A stretch of 64,000 nt of DNA. Origin: Omphiscola glabra (taxonomy: Eukaryota > Mollusca > Gastropoda > Lymnaeidae). The position numbers were made by a program, and so were the translations under genes. Location of the stretch: positions 8,689,284-8,753,283 of the forward strand of contig OZ024808.1 of assembly GCA_964017045.1 (NCBI GenBank). Direction: 5' to 3'. The notes beneath the pieces were generated by a model that was given only the letters and a program-made list of their open reading frames with translations, was not told where the DNA came from and ran no database searches. Positions 30,271-46,302 of this stretch are shown here, piece by piece (positions within the stretch are counted from its first letter, which is position 1; every line of letters starts with the position of its first letter).

Positions 30271-33200
30271 CTACATCTAAAACTACATCTACAACTGCAA
30301 ATACATCAGCTACATCTAAAACTACACCTACAACTGCAACTACATCAGTTACATCTTAAACTGCATCTCCAACTACATCTAAAACTACATCTACAACTAT
30401 ATCTCCAACTATATCTAAAACTACATCTACAACTGCAACTACATCGCCTACATCTAAAACTACATCTAAATCTACATCTACAATTGCAAGTACATTAGCT
30501 ACATCTAAAACTACAACTAAATCTACATCTACATCTAAAAGTACATCTACAACTGCAACTACATCAGATACATCTAAAACTACATCTAAAACTACATTTA
30601 AAACTACATCTAAAACTACATCTACAACTGCAACTACATCAGCTACATATAAAACTACATCTACAACTGCAACTACATCAACTACATCAGCTACATCTTA
30701 AACTGCATATCCAACTACATCTAAAACTACATCTACAACTACATCTACAACTACATCTAAAATTACATCTACAACTGCAACTACATCAGCTACATCTAAA
30801 ACTACATCTAAAACTACATCTACAACTTTATCTACAACTACATCTAAAACTACATCTACAACTGCAACTACATCAGTTACATCTTAAACTGCATCTCCAA
30901 CTACATCTAAAACTACATCTCCAACTATATCTAAAACTACATTTACAACTGCAACTACATCAGCTACATCTAAAACAATATCTACAACTACATCTAAAAC
31001 TACATCTACAGCTGCAAATATATCAGCTACATCTAAAACTACATTTACAACTACATCTAAAAGTACATCTACATCTGCAACTACATCAGCTACATCTAAA
31101 ACTACATCTACAACTGCATCTCAATCTACATCTACAACTACATCTAAAACTACATTTACAACTTCAACTACATCAGCTACATCTACAACTAAATCTAAAG
31201 TTACATCTACAACTGCATCAGCTACATCTAAAACTACATCCACAACTGCAACTACATCAGTTACATCTAAAACTACATCTACAACTGCAACTAAATCAGC
31301 TACATCTAAAAGTACATCGACAACTACATATAAAACTACATCTAAAACAACAAAACTACATCAGCTACATATAAAACTACATCTACAACTGCAACTACAT
31401 CAGCTACATCTAAAATTACATCTACATTTACATCTAAAACTACATCTACAACTACATCTAAAACTACATCTACAACTGCAACTACATCAGCTACATCGAA
31501 AACTACATCTAAAACTACATCTATTACTGCAACTACATCAGCTACATCTACAACTACATCTAAAACTACATCTACAGCTGCAAATATATCAACTTCATCT
31601 ACAACTATATCTAAAACTACAACTACATCTACAACTACTTCTACAACTACATCTACAACTGCATCTACAGCTACATCTAAAATTACATCTACAACTACAT
31701 AAGCTATATCTAAAACTACATTTACGATTGCAACTACATCAGCTACATCTAAAACTACATCTAAAACTAAATCTAAAACTACATCTACAACTACATCTAA
31801 AACTACAACTACATCTAAAACAACATCTACAACTGCAACTACATCAGCAACACCTAAAACTACATCTAAAACTACATCTAAACCCATATCTACAACTGCT
31901 ACTACATAAGCTACATCTAAAACTACATCTAAAACTAAATCTACAACTACATCTACAAATACATCTAAAACTACATCTATAACTACAACTACATCAGCTG
32001 TATATACATCTACATCTGCAACTACATCTAAAATTACTTCTACAACTGCAAATACATAAGCTACATCTTAAACTACATTTACAACTACATCTAAAACTAC
32101 ATCTACAACATTCAAATACATAAGCTACTGCATTTAAATCAGCTACATCTAAAACTACATCTAAATCTACATCTAAAACTACATCTAAATCTACATCTAC
32201 AATTGCAAGTACATTAGCTACATCTAAAACTACAACTAAATCTACATCTACATCTAAAAGTACATCTACAACTGCAACTACATCAGATACATCTGAAACT
32301 ACATCTAAAACTACATTTAAAACTACATCTAAAACTACATCTACAACTGCAACTACATCAGCTACATAAAAAACTACATCTACAACTGCAACTACATCAA
32401 CTACATCAGCTACATCTTAAACTGCATATCCAACTACATCTAAAACTACATCTACAACTACATCTACAACTACATCTAAAATTACATCTACAACTGCAAC
32501 TACATCAGCTACATCTAAAACTACATCTAAAACTACATCTACAACTTTATCTACTACTACATCTAAAACTACATCTACAACTGCAAATACATCAGCTACA
32601 TCTAAAACTACACCTACAACTGCAACTACATCAGTTACATCTTAAACTGCATCTCCAACTACATCTAAAACTACATCTACAACTATATCTCCAACTATAT
32701 CTAAAACTACATCTACAACTGCAACTACATCGCCTACATCTAAAACTACATCTAAATCTACATCTACAATTGCAAGTACATTAGCTACATCTAAAACTAC
32801 AACTAAATCTACATCTACATCTAAAAGTACATCTACAACTGCAACTACATCAGATACATCTAAAACTACATCTAAAACTACATTTAAAACTACATCTAAA
32901 ACTACATCTACAACTGCAACTACATCAGCTACATATAAAACTACATCTACAACTGCAACTACATCAACTACATCAGCTACATCTTAAACTGCATATCCAA
33001 CTACATCTAAAACTACATCTACAACTACATCTACAACTACATCTAAAATTACATCTACAACTGCAACTACATCAGCTACATCTAAAACTACATCTAAAAC
33101 TACATCTACAACTTTATCTACAACTACATCTAAAACTACATCTACAACTGCAACTACATCAGTTACATCTTAAACTGCATCTCCAACTACATCTAAAACT

Positions 33201-34842
33201 ACATCTCCAACTATATCTAAAACTACATTTACAACTGCAACTACATCAGCTACATCTAAAACAATATCTACAACTACATCTAAAACTACATCTACAGCTG
33301 CAAATATATCAGCTACATCTAAAACTACATTTACAACTACATCTAAAAGTACATCTACATCTGCAACTACATCAGCTACATCTAAAACTACATCTACAAC
33401 TGCATCTCAATCTACATCTACAACTACATCTAAAACTACATTTACAACTTCAACTACATCAGCTACATCTACAACTAAATCTAAAGTTACATCTACAACT
33501 GCATCAGCTACATCTAAAACTACATCCACAACTGCAACTACATCAGTTACATCTAAAACTACATCTACAACTGCAACTAAATCAGCTACATCTAAAAGTA
33601 CATCGACAACTACATATAAAACTACATCTAAAACAACAAAACTACATCAGCTACATATAAAACTACATCTACAACTGCAACTACATCAGCTACATCTAAA
33701 ATTACATCTACATTTACATCTAAAACTACATCTACAACTACATCTAAAACTACATCTACAACTGCAACTACATCAGCTACATCGAAAACTACATCTAAAA
33801 CTACATCTATTACTGCAACTACATCAGCTACATCTACAACTACATCTAAAACTACATCTACAGCTGCAAATATATCAACTTCATCTACAACTATATCTAA
33901 AACTACAACTACATCTACAACTACTTCTACAACTACATCTACAACTGCATCTACAGCTACATCTAAAATTACATCTACAACTACATAAGCTATATCTAAA
34001 ACTACATTTACGATTGCAACTACATCAGCTACATCTAAAACTACATCTAAAACTAAATCTAAAACTACATCTACAACTACATCTAAAACTACAACTACAT
34101 CTAAAACAACATCTACAACTGCAACTACATCAGCTACACCTAAAACTACATCTAAAACTACATCTAAACCCATATCTACAACTGCTACTACATAAGCTAC
34201 ATCTAAAACTACATCTAAAACTAAATCTACAACTACATCTACAAATACATCTAAAACTACATCTATAACTACAACTACATCAGCTGTATATACATCTACA
34301 TCTGCAACTACATCTAAAATTACTTTAACAACTGCAAATACATAAGCTACATCTTAAACTACATTTACAACTACATCTAAAACTACATCTACAACATTCA
34401 AATACATAAGCTACTGCATTTAAATCAGCTACATCTAAAACTACATCTAAATCTACATCTAAAACTACATCTAAATCTACATCTACAATTGCAAGTACAT
34501 TAGCTACATCTAAAACTACAACTAAATCTACATCTACATCTAAAAGTACATCTACAACTGCAACTACATCAGATACATCTGAAACTACATCTAAAACTAC
34601 ATTTAAAACTACATCTAAAACTACATCTACAACTGCAACTACATCAGCTACATAAAAAACTACATCTACAACTGCAACTACATCAACTACATCAGCTACA
34701 TCTTAAACTGCATATCCAACTACATCTAAAACTACATCTACAACTACATCTACAACTACATCTAAAATTACATCTACAACTGCAACTACATCAGCTACAT
34801 CTAAAACTACATCTAAAACTACATCTACAACTTTATCTACTA
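30271..34842. repeat. 2,286-bp HOR, tandem pair
   Basis: cacctacaac at 30,325 and 32,611, the minus-frame block at 31,342 and 33,628, and the marker at 32,110 and 34,396 are all 2,286 bp apart. The copies appear almost identical. Two differences I see are cagcaacacc at 31,847 against cagctacacc, and tactttaac at 34,321 against tacttctac. 2,286 is 381 units of 6. Each copy is a trimmed version of the 5.1-kb super-repeat. Confidence 0.9.
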
Positions 34843-37800
34843 CTACATCTAAAACTACATCTACAACTGCAACTACATCAGTTACAAATAAAACTACATC
34901 TACATCTAAAACTACATCTACAACTACATTTAAAACTTACTCTTCAACTGCCAATACATCAGCTACATCTAAAACTACATCTCCAACTACATCTAATACT
35001 ACATCTACATCTGCAACTACATCAGTTACATCTACAACTACATCTACATCTACAACTGCAACTACAACTACATCTAAAACTACATCTACAACTTCATCTA
35101 CAACTACATCTAAAACTACATCTACAACTGCAACTACATCAGCTACATCTAAAACTACATCTACAACTGCATCTACAGCTACATCTAAAACTACATCTAC
35201 AACTGCAAATACATAAGCTACATCTAAAACTACATTTACAATTGCAAGTACATCAGCTACATCTAAAACTACATTTAAACTACATCTACATCTACAACTA
35301 CATCTAAAACTACAACTACATCTAAAACTACATCTACAACTGCTACTACATCAGTTACATCTAAAACTACATCTACAACTGCAACTACATCAGCTACATC
35401 TAAAACTACATCTACAACTGCAACTACATCAGCTACACCTAGAACTACATCTACAACTACAACTACAATTACATCTAAAACTACATTTACATATGCAACT
35501 ACATCAGCTACATCTTAAAGTACATCTACAACTACATCAGTTACATCTAAAACTACATCTACGACTGCAATTACATCAGCTACATCTACAACTGCAACTA
35601 CATCAGCTACATCTAAAACTACATCTACAACTACACTACAATTACATATAAAACTACATTTACAACTGCAACTACATAAGCTACATCTAAAACTACTTAT
35701 AAAACTACATCTACGACTACATCTACAACTACATTTAGAACTGCAACTACATCTGCTAAATATAAAACTACATCTCCAACTACATCTAAAACTACATCTA
35801 AAACTACATCTAAAACTACAACTACATCTAAAACTACATCTACAACTGCTACTACATCAGTTACATCTAAAACGACATCTTCAACTGTAACTATATCAGC
35901 TACATTTAAAACTATATCTACAACTACAACTACAATTACATCTAAAACTACATTTACACATGCAACTACATCAGCTCTATATACATCTACATCTGCAACT
36001 ACATCTAAAATTACTTCTACAACTGCAAATACATAAGCTACATCTTAAACTACATTTACAACATTCAAATACATAAGCTACTGCATTTAAATCAGCTACA
36101 TCTAAAACTACATCTAAATCTACATCTAAAACTACATCTAAATCTACATCTACAATTGCAAGTACATTAGCTACATCTAAAACTACAACTAAATCTACAT
36201 CTACATCTAAAAGTACATCTACAACTGCAACTACATCAGATACATCTAAAACTACATCTAAAACTACATTTAAAACTACATCTAAAACTACATCTACAAC
36301 TGCAACTACATCAGCTACATATAAAACTACATCTACAACTGCAACTACATCAACTACATCAGCTACATCTTAAACTGCATATCCAACTACATCTAAAACT
36401 ACATCTACAACTACATCTACAACTACATCTAAAATTACATCTACAACTGCAACTACATCAGCTACATCTAAAACTACATCTACAACTACATCTAAAACTA
36501 CATCTACAACTGCAACTACATCAGTTACAAATAAAACTACATCTACATCTAAAACTACATCTACAACTACATTTAAAACTTACTCTACAACTGCCAGTAC
36601 ATCAGCTACATCTAAAACTACATCTCCAACTACATCTAATACTACATCTACATCTGCAACTACATCAGTTACATCTACAACTACATCTGCAACTACAACT
36701 ACATCTAAAACTACATCTACAACTTCATCTATAACTACATCTAAAACTACATCTACAACTGCAACTACATCAGCTACATCTAAAACTACATCTACAACTG
36801 CATCTACAGCTACATCTAAAACTACATCTACAACTGCAAATACATCAGCTACATCTAAAACTACATCTAAAACTACATCTTCAACTACATCTAAAACTAC
36901 AACTACAACTAAAAAAACACATACAACTGCAACTACATCAGTAACATCTAAAACTACATCTATAACTGCAACTACATCAGCTTCATCTAAAACTATATCT
37001 ACAACTAAATCAGCTACATCTAAAACTACATCTACAACTACAACTACAATTACATCTAAAACTACATTTACAACTGCAACTACATCAGCTACATCTAAAA
37101 CTACATATAAAACTACATCTACAACTACATCTAAAACTACATCTACAACTACATCTACAACTACATCTAAAACTACATCTACAACTGCAACTACATCAGC
37201 TACATCGAAAACTACATCTAAAACTACATCTATTACTGCAACAACATCAGCTACATCTACAAATACATCTAAAACTCCATCTACAGCTGCAAATATATCA
37301 GCTTCATCTACAACTATATCTAAAACTACAACTACATCTACAACTACTTCTACAACTACATCTACAACTGCATCTACAGCTACATCTAAAATTACATCTA
37401 CAACTACATAAGCTATATCTAAAACTACATTTACGATTGCAACTACATCAGCTACATCTAAAACTACATCTAAAATTAAATCTAAAACTACATCTACAAC
37501 TACATCTAAAACTACAACTACATCTAAAACAACATCTACAACTGCAACTACATCAGCTACATCTAAAACTACATCTAAAACTACATCTAAACCCATATCT
37601 ACAACTGCAAATACATCAGCTACATCTAAAACTACATCTAAAACTACAACTACAACTACACCTGCAACTACATCAGTTACATCTTAAACTGCATCTCCAA
37701 CTACATCTAAAACTACATCTACAACTACATCTACAACTACATCTACAACTGCAACTACATCAGCTACATCGAAAACTACATCTAAAACTACATCTACAAC

Positions 37801-40800
37801 TGCAACTACATCAGCTACATCTACAACTACATCTAAAACTACATCTACAGCTGCAAATATATCAGCTACATCTAAAACTACATTTACAACTACATCTAAA
37901 AGTACATCTATAACTGCAACTACATCAGTTACATCTTAAACTGCATCTCCAACTACATCTAAAAGTACATCTACAACTACATCTACAACTGCAACTACAT
38001 CAGCTACATCGAAAACTACATCTAAAACTACATCTACAACTGCAACTACATCAGCTACATCTACAACTACATCTAAAACTACATCTACAGCTGCAAATAT
38101 ATCAGCTACATCTAAAACTACATTTACAACTACATCTAAAAGTACATCTATAACTGCAACTACATCTGCTAAATATAAAACTACATCTCCAACTACATCT
38201 AAAACTACATCTATAACTACATCTAAAATTACAACTACATCTAAAACTACATCTACAACTGCTACTACATCAGCTAAATCTAAAACTACATCTATAACTA
38301 CATCTAAAATTACAACTACATCTAAAACTACATCTACAACTGCTACTACATCAGCTAAATCTAAAACTACATCTACAACTGTAACTATATCAGCTACATC
38401 TAAAACTATATCTACAACTACAACTACAATTACATCTAAAACTACATTTACACATGTAACTACATCAGCTACATCTTAAAGTACATCTACAACTACATCA
38501 GTTACATCTAAAACTACATCTACAACTGCAACTACATCAGCTACATCTAAAACTACATCTACAACTACATCTACAACTACACTACAATCACATCTAAAAC
38601 TACATTTACAACTGCATCAGCTACATCTAAAACTCCTTATACAACTACATCTAAAACTACATCTACAATTGCAAGTACATCAACTACATCTAAAACTACA
38701 TCTAAAACTACATCTACAACTACATCTACAACTACACTACAATTACATCTAAAACTACATTTACAACTGCAACTACATCAGCTACATCTAAAACTCCTTA
38801 TACAACTACATCTAAAACTACATCTACAACTGCAAGTACATCAACTACATCTAAAACTACATCTAAAACTACATCTACAACTATATCTACAACTACATCT
38901 ACAAATACATCTACAACTACATCTACAATTTCAACTACATCGGCTACATCTAAAACTACATCTACAACTTCATCAACAACTACATTTACATCTATAACTA
39001 CATCTACAACTACTATAAAACTAAATCTACAACTGCAACTACATCTGCTACATCTTAAACAACATCTACAAATACATCAACAACTACATCTAAAACTACA
39101 TCTACAAATGCATTTAAATCAGCTACATCTAAAACTACATCCACAAATACATCTACATCTAAAACTACATCTGAAACTGTAACTACATTAGCTACATCTA
39201 AAGCTACATCTAAAACTACATCTACAACTGCATATACAGCTACATCTAAAACTACATCTATAACTGCAACTACATCTGCTAAATATAAAACTACATCTCC
39301 AACTACATCTAAAACAACATCTATAACTACATCTAAAATTACAACTACATCTAAAACTACATCTACAACTGCTACTACATCAGCTAAATATAAAACTACA
39401 TCTATAACTACATCTAAAATTACAACTACATCTAAAACTACATCTACAACTGCTACTACATCAGCTAAATCTAAAACTACATCTACAACTGTAACTATAT
39501 CAGCTACATCTAAAACTATATCTACAACTACAACTACAATTACATCTAAAACTACATTTACACATGTAACTACATCAGCTACATCTTAAAGTACATCTAC
39601 AACTACATCAGTTACATCTAAAACTACATATACAACTGCAACTACATCTGCTACATCTAAAACTACATCTACAACTACATCTACAACTACATCTAAAACT
39701 ACATCTACAACTACATCTACAACTACATCTAAAACTACATCTACAACTGCAACTACATCAGCTACATCGAAAACTACATCTAAAACTACATCTATTACTG
39801 CAACTACATCAGCTACATCTACAACTACATCGAAAACTACATCTACAGCTGCAAATATATCAGCTTCATCTACAACTATATCTAAAACTACAACTACATC
39901 TACAACTACTTCTACAACTACATCTACAACTGCATCTACAGCTACATCTAAAATTACATCTACAACTACATAAGCTATATCTAAAACTACATTTACGATT
40001 GCAACTACATCAGTACATCTAAAACTACATCTAAAACTAAATCTAAAACTACATCTACAACTAAATCTAAAACTACAACTACATTTAAAACAACATCTAC
40101 AACTGCAACTACATCAGCTACATCTAAAACTACATCTAAACCCATATCTACAACTGCTACTACATAAGCTACATCTAAAACTACATCTAAAACTAAATCT
40201 ACAACTACATCTACAAATACATCTAAAACTACATCTATAACTGCAACTACATCAGCTCTATATACATCTACATCTGCAACTACATCTAAAATTACTTCTA
40301 CAACTGCAAATACATAAGCTACATCTTAAACTACATTTACAACTACATCTAAAACTACATCTACAACATTCAAATACATAAGCTACTGCATTTAAATCAG
40401 CTACATCTAAAACTATATCTAAATCTACATCTAAAACTACATCTAAATCTACATCTACAAATGCAAGTAAATTAGCTACATCTAAAACTACAACCAAATC
40501 TACATCTACATATAAAACTACATCTACAACTGCAACTACATCAGCTACATCTTAAACTGCATATCCAACTACATCTAAAACTACATCTACAACTACATCT
40601 ACATCTAAAATTACATCTACAACTGCAACTACATCAGCTACATCTAAAACTACATCTAAAACTACATCTACAACTTTATCTACAACTACATCTAAAACTA
40701 CATCTACAACTGCAACTACATCAGTTACAAATAAAACTACATCTACATCTAAAACTACATCTACAACTACATTTAAAACTTACTCTACAACTGCCAATAC

Positions 40801-41782
40801 ATCAGCTACATCTAAAACTACATCTCCAACTACATCTAATACTACATCTACATCTGCAACTACATCAGTTACATCTACAACTACATCTACAACTACATCT
40901 ACATCTACAACTGCAACTACAACTACATCTAAAACTACATCTACAACTTCATCTACAACTACATCTAAAACTACATCTACAACTGCAACTACATCAGCTA
41001 CATCTAAAACTACATCTACAAATGCAAATACATAAGCTACATCTAAAACTACATTTACAATTGCAACTACATCAGCTACATCTAAAACTACATTTAAACT
41101 ACATCTACATCTACAACTACATCTAAAACTACAACTACATCTAAAACTACATCTACAACTGCTACTACATCAGTTACATCTAAAACTACATCTACAACTG
41201 CAACTACATCAGCTACATCTAAAACAACATCTACAAATACATCAACAACTACATCTAAAACTACATGTACAAATACATCTACATCTAAAACTACATCTGA
41301 AACTGTAACTACATTAGCTACATCTAAAGCTACATCTAAAACTACATCTACAACTGCATCAGCTACATCTAAAACTCCTTATACAACTACATCTAAAACT
41401 ACATCTACAACTGCAAGTACATTAACTACATCTAAAACTACATCTAAAACTACATCTACAACTACATCTACAACTACACTACAATTACATCTAAAACTAC
41501 ATTTACAACTGCAACTACATCAGCTACATCTAAAACTCCTTATACAACTACATCTAAAACTACATCTACAACTGCAAGTACATCAACTACATCTAAAACT
41601 ACATCTAAAACTACATCTACAACTATATCTACAACTACATCTACAAATACATCTACAACTACATCTAAAATTTCAACTACATCGGCTACATCTAAAACTA
41701 CATCTACAACTTCATCAACAACTACATTTACATCTATAACTACATCTACAACTACTATAAAACTAAATCTACAACTGCAACT
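34843..41782. repeat. Mixed satellite with three HOR fragments
   Basis: 34.8-36.6 kb follows the 17.2-19 kb and 22.5-24.4 kb pattern. 36.85-37.1 kb resembles the 840-bp unit. 37.7-39.6 kb follows the 4.1-5.3 kb pattern with gctaaatct blocks. 39.7-41.4 kb follows the 16 kb pattern. Left-family markers are at 36,063 and 40,368. No gene is visible; the long Val/Asp frame on the minus strand at 36,580-37,596 is a repeat artefact. Confidence 0.8.
38239..38243. other. Related empty site for the LTR insertion
   Basis: Left flank gctaaatataaaactac ... aaaattacaactac and right flank aaaactac ... gctactacatcagc are joined across one ATCTA, with no element. Confidence 0.8.
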
Positions 41783-43281
41783 ACATCAGCTACATCTTAA
41801 ACAACATCTACAAATACATCAACAACTACATCTAAAACTACATCTACAAATGCATTTAAATCAGCTACATCTAAAACTACATCCACAAATACATCTACAT
41901 CTAAAACTACATTTGAAACTGTAACTACATTAGCTACATCTAAAGCTACATCTAAAACTACATCTACAACTGCATATACAGCTACATCTAAAACTACATC
42001 TATAACTGCAACTACATCTGCTAAATATAAAACTACATCTCCAACTACATCTAAAACAACATCTATAACTACATCTAAAATTACAACTACATCTAAAACT
42101 ACATCTACAAATGCTACTACATCAGCTAAATATAAAACTACATCTATAACTACATCTAAAATTACAACTACATCTAAAACTACATCTACAACTGCTACTA
42201 CATCAGCTAAATCTAAAACTACATCTACAACTGTAACTATATCAGCTACATCTAAAACTATATCTACAACTACAACTACAATTACATCTAAAACTACATT
42301 TACACATGTAACTACATCAGCTACATCTTAAAGTACATCTACAACTACATCAGTTACATCTAAAACTACATATAAAACTGCAACTACATCAGCTACATCG
42401 AAAACTACATCTAAAACTACATCTATTACTGCAACTACATCAGCTATATCTACAACTACATCTAAAACTACATCTACAGCTGCAAATATATCAGCTTCAT
42501 CTACAACTAAATCTAAAACTACAACTACATCTACAACTACTTCTACAACTACATCTACAACTGCATCTACAGCTACATCTAAAATTACATCTACAACTAC
42601 ATAAGCTATATCTAAAACTACATTTACGATTGCAACTACATCAGCTACATCTAAAACTACATCTAAAACTAAATCTAAAACTACATCTACAACTACATCT
42701 AAAACTACAACTACATTTAAAACAACATCTACAACTGCAACTACATCAGCTACATCTAAAACTACATCTAAACCCATATCTACAACTGCTACTACATAAG
42801 CTACATCTAAAACTACATCTAAAACTAAATCTACAACTACATCTACAAATACATCTAAAACTACATCTATAACTGCAACTACATCAGCTCTATATACATC
42901 TACATCTGCAACTACATCTAAAATTACTTCTACAACTGCAAATACATAAGCTACATCTTAAACTACATTTACAACTACATCTAAAACTACATCTACAACA
43001 TTCAAATACATAAGCTACTGCATTTAAATCAGCTACATCTAAAACTATATCTAAATCTACATCTAAAACTACATCTAAATCTACATCTACAAATGCAAGT
43101 AAATTAGCTACATCTAAAACTACAACTAAATCTACATCTATATATAAAACTACATCTACAACTGCAACTACATCAGCTACATCTTAAACTGCATATCCAA
43201 CTACATCTAAAACTACATCTACAACTACATCTACATCTAAAATTACATCTACAACTGCAACTACATCAGCTACATCTAAAA
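41783..43281. repeat. Spaced duplication of about 1.5 kb, copy A
   Basis: Matches 44,804-46,302 at an offset of exactly 3,021 bp; for example the marker is at 43,000 and 46,021. Differences include gctatatc/gctacatc near 42,445 and acaactaaatc/acaactatatc near 42,500. Beyond 43,281 the match resumes at an offset of 3,075, so copy B has 54 extra bases there. Confidence 0.85.
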
Positions 43282-44803
43282 CTACATCTAAAACTACATC
43301 TACAACTTTATCTACAACTACATATAAAACTACATCTACAACTGCAACTACATCAGTTACAAATAAAACTACATCTACATCTAAAACTACATCTACAACT
43401 ACATTTAAAACTTACTCTACAACTGCCAATACATCAGCTACATCTAAAACTACATCTCCAATTACATCTAATACTACATCTACATCTGCAACTACATCAG
43501 TTACATCTACAACTACATCTACATCTACATCTACAACTGCAACTACAACTACATCTAAAACTACATCTACAACTTCATCTACAACTACATCTAAAACTAC
43601 ATCTACAACTGCAACTACATCAGCTACATCTAAAACTACATCTACAACTGCAAATACATAAGCTACATCTAAAACTACATTTACAATTGCAACTACATCA
43701 GCTACATCTAAAACTACATTTAAACTACATCTACATCTACAACTACATCTAAAACTACATCAGCTACATCTAAAACTACATCTACAGCTACATCTACAAC
43801 TACATCTAAAACTACATCTACAACTGCAACTACATCAGCTACATCTAAAACTACATCTACAACTGTATCTACAGCTACATCTAAAACTACATCTACAACT
43901 GCAAATACATAAGCTACATCTAAAACTACATTTACAATTGCAACTACATCAGCTACATCTAAAACTACATTTAAACTACATCTACATCTACAACTACATC
44001 TAAAACTACAACTACATCTAAAACTACATCTACAACTGCTACTACATCAGTTACATCTAAAACTACATCTACAACTGCAACTACATCAGCTACATCTAAA
44101 ACTACATCTACAACTGCAACTACATCAGCTACACCTAGAACTACATCTACAACTACAACTACAATTACATATAAAACTACATTTACAACTGCAACTACAT
44201 CAGCTACATCTAAAACTACTTATAAAACTACATCTACGACTACATCTACAACTACATTTAGAACTGCAACTACATCTGCTAAATATAAAACTACATCTCC
44301 AACTACATCTAAAACTACATCTATAACTACATCTAAAACTACAACTACATCTAAAATTACATCTACAACTGCTACTACATCAGTTACATCTAAAACTACA
44401 TCTTCAACTGTAACTTTATCAGCTACATCTAAAACTATATCTACAACTACAACTAAAATTACATCTAAAACTACATTTACACACGCAACTACATCAGCTA
44501 CATCTTAAAGTTCCTCTACAACTACATCAGTTACATCTAAAACTACATCTACAACTGCAACTACATCAGCTACATCTAAAACTACATCTACAACTACACT
44601 ACAATTACATCTAAAACTACATTTACAACTGCAACTACATCAGCTACATCTAAAACTCCTTATACAACTACATCTAAAACTACATCTACAACTGCAAGTA
44701 CATCAACTACATCTAAAACTACATCTAAAACTACATCTAAAACTACATCTACAACTACATCTACATCTACAACTACACTACAATTACATCTAAAACTACA
44801 TTT
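43282..44803. repeat. Mixed satellite between duplication copies
   Basis: 12-mer array. It includes a short local duplication of the gcaaatacataagctac ... tttaaactacatct block near 43,650 and 43,900. No gene is visible. Confidence 0.75.
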
Positions 44804-46302
44804 ACATCAGCTACATCTTAAACAACATCTACAAATACATCAACAACTACATCTAAAACTACATCTACAAATGCATTTAAATCAGCTACATCTAAAACTA
44901 CATCCACAAATACATCTACATCTAAAACTACATCTGAAACTGTAACTACATTAGCTACATCTAAAGCTACATCTAAAACTACATCTACAACTGCATATAC
45001 AGCTACATCTAAAACTACATCTATAACTGCAACTACATCTGCTAAATATAAAACTACATCTCCAACTACATCTAAAACAACATCTATAACTACATCTAAA
45101 ATTACAACTACATCTAAAACTACATCTACAACTGCTACTACATCAGCTAAATATAAAACTACATCTATAACTACATCTAAAATTACAACTACATCTAAAA
45201 CTACATCTACAACTGCTACTACATCAGCTAAATCTAAAACTACATCTACAACTGTAACTATATCAGCTACATCTAAAACTATATCTACAACTACAACTAC
45301 AATTACATCTAAAACTACATTTACTCATGTAACTACATCAGCTACATCTTAAAGTACATCTACAACTACATCAGTTACATCTAAAACTACATATACAACT
45401 GCAACTACATCAGCTACATCGAAAACTACATCTAAAACTACATCTATTACTGCAACTACATCAGCTACATCTACAACTACATCTAAAACTACATCTACAG
45501 CTGCAAATATATCAGCTTCATCTACAACTATATCTAAAACTACAACTACATCTACAACTACTTCTACAACTACATCTACAACTGCATCTACAGCTACATC
45601 TAAAATTACATCTACAACTACATAAGCTATATCTAAAACTACATTTACGATTGCAACTACATCAGCTACATCTAAAACTACATCTAAAACTAAATCTAAA
45701 ACTACATCTACAACTACATCTAAAACTACAACTACATTTAAAACAACATCTACAACTGCAACTACATCAGCTACATCTAAAACTACATCTAAACCCATAT
45801 CTACAACTGCTACTACATAAGCTACATCTAAAACTACATCTAAAACTAAATCTACAACTACATCTACAAATACATCTAAAACTACATCTATAACTGCAAC
45901 TATATCAGCTCTATATACATCTACATCTGCAACTACATCTAAAATTACTTCTACAACTGCAAATACATAAGCTACATCTTAAACTACATTTACAACTACA
46001 TCTAAAACTACATCTACAACATTCAAATACATAAGCTACTGCATTTAAATCAGCTACATCTAAAACTATATATAAATCTACATCTAAAACTACATCTAAA
46101 TCTACATCTACAAATGCAAGTAAATTAGCTACATCTAAAACTACAACTAAATCTACATCTACATATAAAACTACATCTACAACTGCAACTACATCAGCTA
46201 CATCTTAAACTGCATATCCAACTACATCTAAAACTACATCTACAACTACATCTACATCTAAAATTACATCTACAACTGCAACTACATCAGCTACATCTAA
46301 AA
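44804..46302. repeat. Spaced duplication of about 1.5 kb, copy B
   Basis: Second copy of 41,783-43,281. It contains the last intact left-family marker, at 46,021. After 46,302 a short aaaacaacatctacaaatac insertion of 54 bases separates it from further homology to copy A's right side. Confidence 0.85.

Larger units (their letters stand above)
3681..46055. repeat. Left-family HOR marker, 14 copies
   Basis: The marker attcaaatacataagct, followed by actgcatttaaatcag, starts at 3681, 5830, 11130, 16763, 18424, 21871, 22109, 23896, 32110, 34396, 36063, 40368, 43000 and 46021. It breaks the 6-bp phase and is nearly invariant, so it tags copies of one HOR family. The ATTTAAAT palindrome in it also occurs separately in other parts of the array. 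A degenerate relative lies near 48,385. Confidence 0.9.

Noticed and set aside
40258..40497. Cys/Ser/Arg open frame on the minus strand
   Set aside because: Third stop-poor phase of the same repeat (agt-ttt-aga-tgt), joined to a Val/Asp phase by a local indel. The Cys pattern is a repeat artefact, not a metal-binding or knottin motif.
3681..46055. ATTTAAAT palindromes as regulatory or protein-binding sites
   Set aside because: They recur only because the HOR carrying them was copied. No independent conservation shows function. They are useful as restriction landmarks only.
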